Assembly (NCBI GenBank): GCA_015231925.1
Contig: JADGAQ010000006.1
Span: forward strand, 1-55,100
Length of the DNA stretch: 55,100 nucleotides
Origin: Magnetococcales bacterium
GTDB taxonomy: Bacteria > Pseudomonadota > Magnetococcia > Magnetococcales > JADGAQ01
Reading direction: 5' to 3'
The notes under the pieces were generated by a model. That model worked only from the letters and a program-made list of their open reading frames with translations, ran no database searches and was not told where the DNA came from. A program made the position numbers and the translations under genes. How positions within the stretch are numbered: position 1 is the first letter of the stretch; the number at the start of each line of letters is the position of its first letter. Shown here in pieces: positions 54,076 to 55,100 of the stretch.

Positions 54076-54738
54076 ATGGCGGCAATTCTGGTTGTGGATG
54101 ACGATGTGGATTTCCGCCATACTTTGGTGGAGCTGCTGCGCAATGCTTCCCACGAGGTTTGGGAAGCGACCTCGGGGCGGCAAGCCCTGGAGTTGGTCTC
54201 CCGGAATGCTTTCCACCTGATTCTTCTCGACCTGGTGATGCCGGGCATGGATGGGTTGGAGACGTTGCGGGAACTGCGGCAGCGGGACCACCAGGCCAAG
54301 GTTATCCTGCTCACCGCTTTTTCCACGGTGGAAACAGCGGTGAGCTGCATCAAACTGGGGGCTTCCGACTATCTGTCGAAACCTTTCGCCATCTCCGAGT
54401 TTCTGACGCTGGTGGGCCGCACTCTGGAGGAGCGCCGTTTCGAGGAGATGATCGGCGCCATGGACATGGGAGGGGTGTTGGCTTGCCTGGCCCATCCCCT
54501 GCGCCGCGCCATTCTGGAGCGGCTGACCCGCAACGACAATCTGCGCCTGTCCGTTCTCATGCGTGAACTGGCCATCAATGATCACGCCAAGCTCACCTTT
54601 CACCTGAAACACCTGCTGGAACATGAAGTGATCCTCAAGACCCCGGAGCGTACCTACCGCCTGACGCCCCAGGGCAGAGAGCTTCTGGGGGGCATGCGTC
54701 AACTGCTTTTTCGCATGGGCCACTCTCCCAAGAGTTGA
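54076..54738 (+). CDS. Receiver-domain protein with ArsR-like winged helix
   Basis: A 220-residue regulator. The receiver (about 1-120) has VVDDDVDF, the phospho-acceptor Asp52 (LLDLVMPGMDG), Thr in LLTAFSTVE, and Lys in LSKPFA. A C-terminal winged helix-turn-helix of ArsR/MarR-like style follows (MGGVLACLAHPLRRAILERL; AKLTFHLKHLLEHEVILKTPERTYRLTPQG). This receiver-plus-ArsR-like pairing is unlike OmpR, NarL or NtrC families. GTG 54064 is an alternative start four codons earlier. It closes a run with the two CorC-like genes, 63 bases apart. Confidence 0.88.
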   Translation: MAAILVVDDDVDFRHTLVELLRNASHEVWEATSGRQALELVSRNAFHLILLDLVMPGMDGLETLRELRQRDHQAKVILLTAFSTVETAVSCIKLGASDYLSKPFAISEFLTLVGRTLEERRFEEMIGAMDMGGVLACLAHPLRRAILERLTRNDNLRLSVLMRELAINDHAKLTFHLKHLLEHEVILKTPERTYRLTPQGRELLGGMRQLLFRMGHSPKS

Positions 54739-54939
54739 TCTTGTCAGGCAAATTACTGGATCATCCGCATTCTGTTGACCGGTTCATGGCACTGCCCTGG
54801 GGCTTTGCCCTCTATTACCATTCCTTTCTTCTCTCAGGCTTGCCCAGCTCACGGGCGGGATCTTTTCCCGAGGGGTTCGGGAACGAGCCCCTGGCGCCGT
54901 AATTCCATTTCTGTTTCATTCGTTCATTAATACGGGGGT

Positions 54940-54962
54940 CCGGGGGCGATTATCGCCCCCGG
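54940..54962. repeat. GC palindrome with 11 bp arms
   Basis: CCGGGGGCGAT (54940-54950) and ATCGCCCCCGG (54952-54962) are perfect inverses around one T. It is a variant of the G-ATTAT-C palindrome that opens Rep-B and Rep-C. Confidence 0.85.
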
Positions 54963-54976
54963 CGGAGGTTGGACTC

Positions 54977-55061
54977 GGGCCATCCATGGCCCTCGCCCTT
55001 CGGGCGCCGCTTTGCGGCGTCCAATTCGGCTTTCCTGCCGAATTGTGGAGGCGGAGCCTCC
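54977..55061. repeat. Run of five consecutive hairpins
   Basis: Head-to-tail inverted repeats: GGGCCAT/ATGGCCC (54977-54992), GCCC/GGGC (54995-55005), GCCGC/GCGGC (55006-55018), AATTCGGC/GCCGAATT (55023-55044) and GGAGGC/GCCTCC (55047-55061). Loops are 2-6 bases. The gap 54739-55100 contains this array, a GC palindrome and no recognisable gene. Confidence 0.8.
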
Positions 55062-55100
55062 AAGGTTCTGTTTTTGGTTTTCTCTTGTTCTTTTATTCCC

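Overview
The window is a GC-rich, gene-dense proteobacterial chromosome segment. It has a three-gene cytochrome bc1 operon, TonB and RND envelope systems, polyamine synthesis genes and many large sensory proteins. The style of the TPR proteins, the sulfide:quinone oxidoreductase and the abundance of chemotaxis and c-di-GMP proteins fit an environmental, respiring, motile proteobacterium. Magnetococcales or a related deep alphaproteobacterial lineage is my best guess, but it is an inference from protein style only. No rRNA, tRNA, CRISPR array, transposase or integrase was found.

Layout. 1-840: tail of a family 2 glycosyltransferase running into dispersed repeats. 840-3000: TonB-dependent receptor with a copper-receptor-like motif. 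3.4-5.9 kb: two tandem RatA/COQ10-type proteins, a periplasmic DsbA-like protein, and trmL. 6.2-8.8 kb: petABC with a strong terminator. 9-11.2 kb: LysR regulator and HAD hydrolase. 12-16.2 kb: an unrecognised protein with a possible TULIP-like (lipid-binding) pattern, then two related exported TPR proteins. 16.4-23.4 kb: PLP enzyme, then a tightly coupled methyltransferase / RND adaptor / RND pump / pyrimidine-dimer glycosylase run. 23.3-25.6 kb: a compact opposite-strand operon of Tat-exported copper-storage (Csp) protein, TonB-family protein and sigma-54 activator. 25.8-29.2 kb: DUF3142 lipoprotein plus a large TPR-like protein. 29.6-33.8 kb: sulfide:quinone oxidoreductase and a hybrid histidine kinase with a CxxCH sensor domain. 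34-41 kb: RhlE-type helicase, divergent speA/speB (arginine to agmatine to putrescine), a small exported lysine-rich protein, M18 aminopeptidase. 41.4-50.5 kb: a chemoreceptor with two periplasmic CZB domains, a GGDEF-EAL protein, a giant MscK-like channel and a histidine kinase. 51-54.7 kb: two tandem CNNM/CorC proteins and a receiver-winged-helix regulator.

Three families of dispersed palindromic DNA fill almost every gap. Rep-A is AT-rich, with inverted arms of 41 bp or more that are perfect in one copy. Rep-B is a ~186 bp GC-rich element with GTAACTATTCAG / CTGAATAGTTAC ends and internal palindromes. Rep-C is a ~180 bp GC-rich unit with a GCGGGTCGAAG / CTTCGACCCGC hairpin. Rep-A and Rep-B lie next to each other at several sites; one Rep-A pair brackets a gene; a Rep-B copy runs in frame into the glycosyltransferase remnant.

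The most notable gene-level observations are the Csp-TonB-sigma-54 operon, which with the TonB receptor suggests copper handling; the possible TULIP-like protein; the double-CZB chemoreceptor; and the structured leader of sqr. All functions are read from motifs in the translated sequence; no database search was run.
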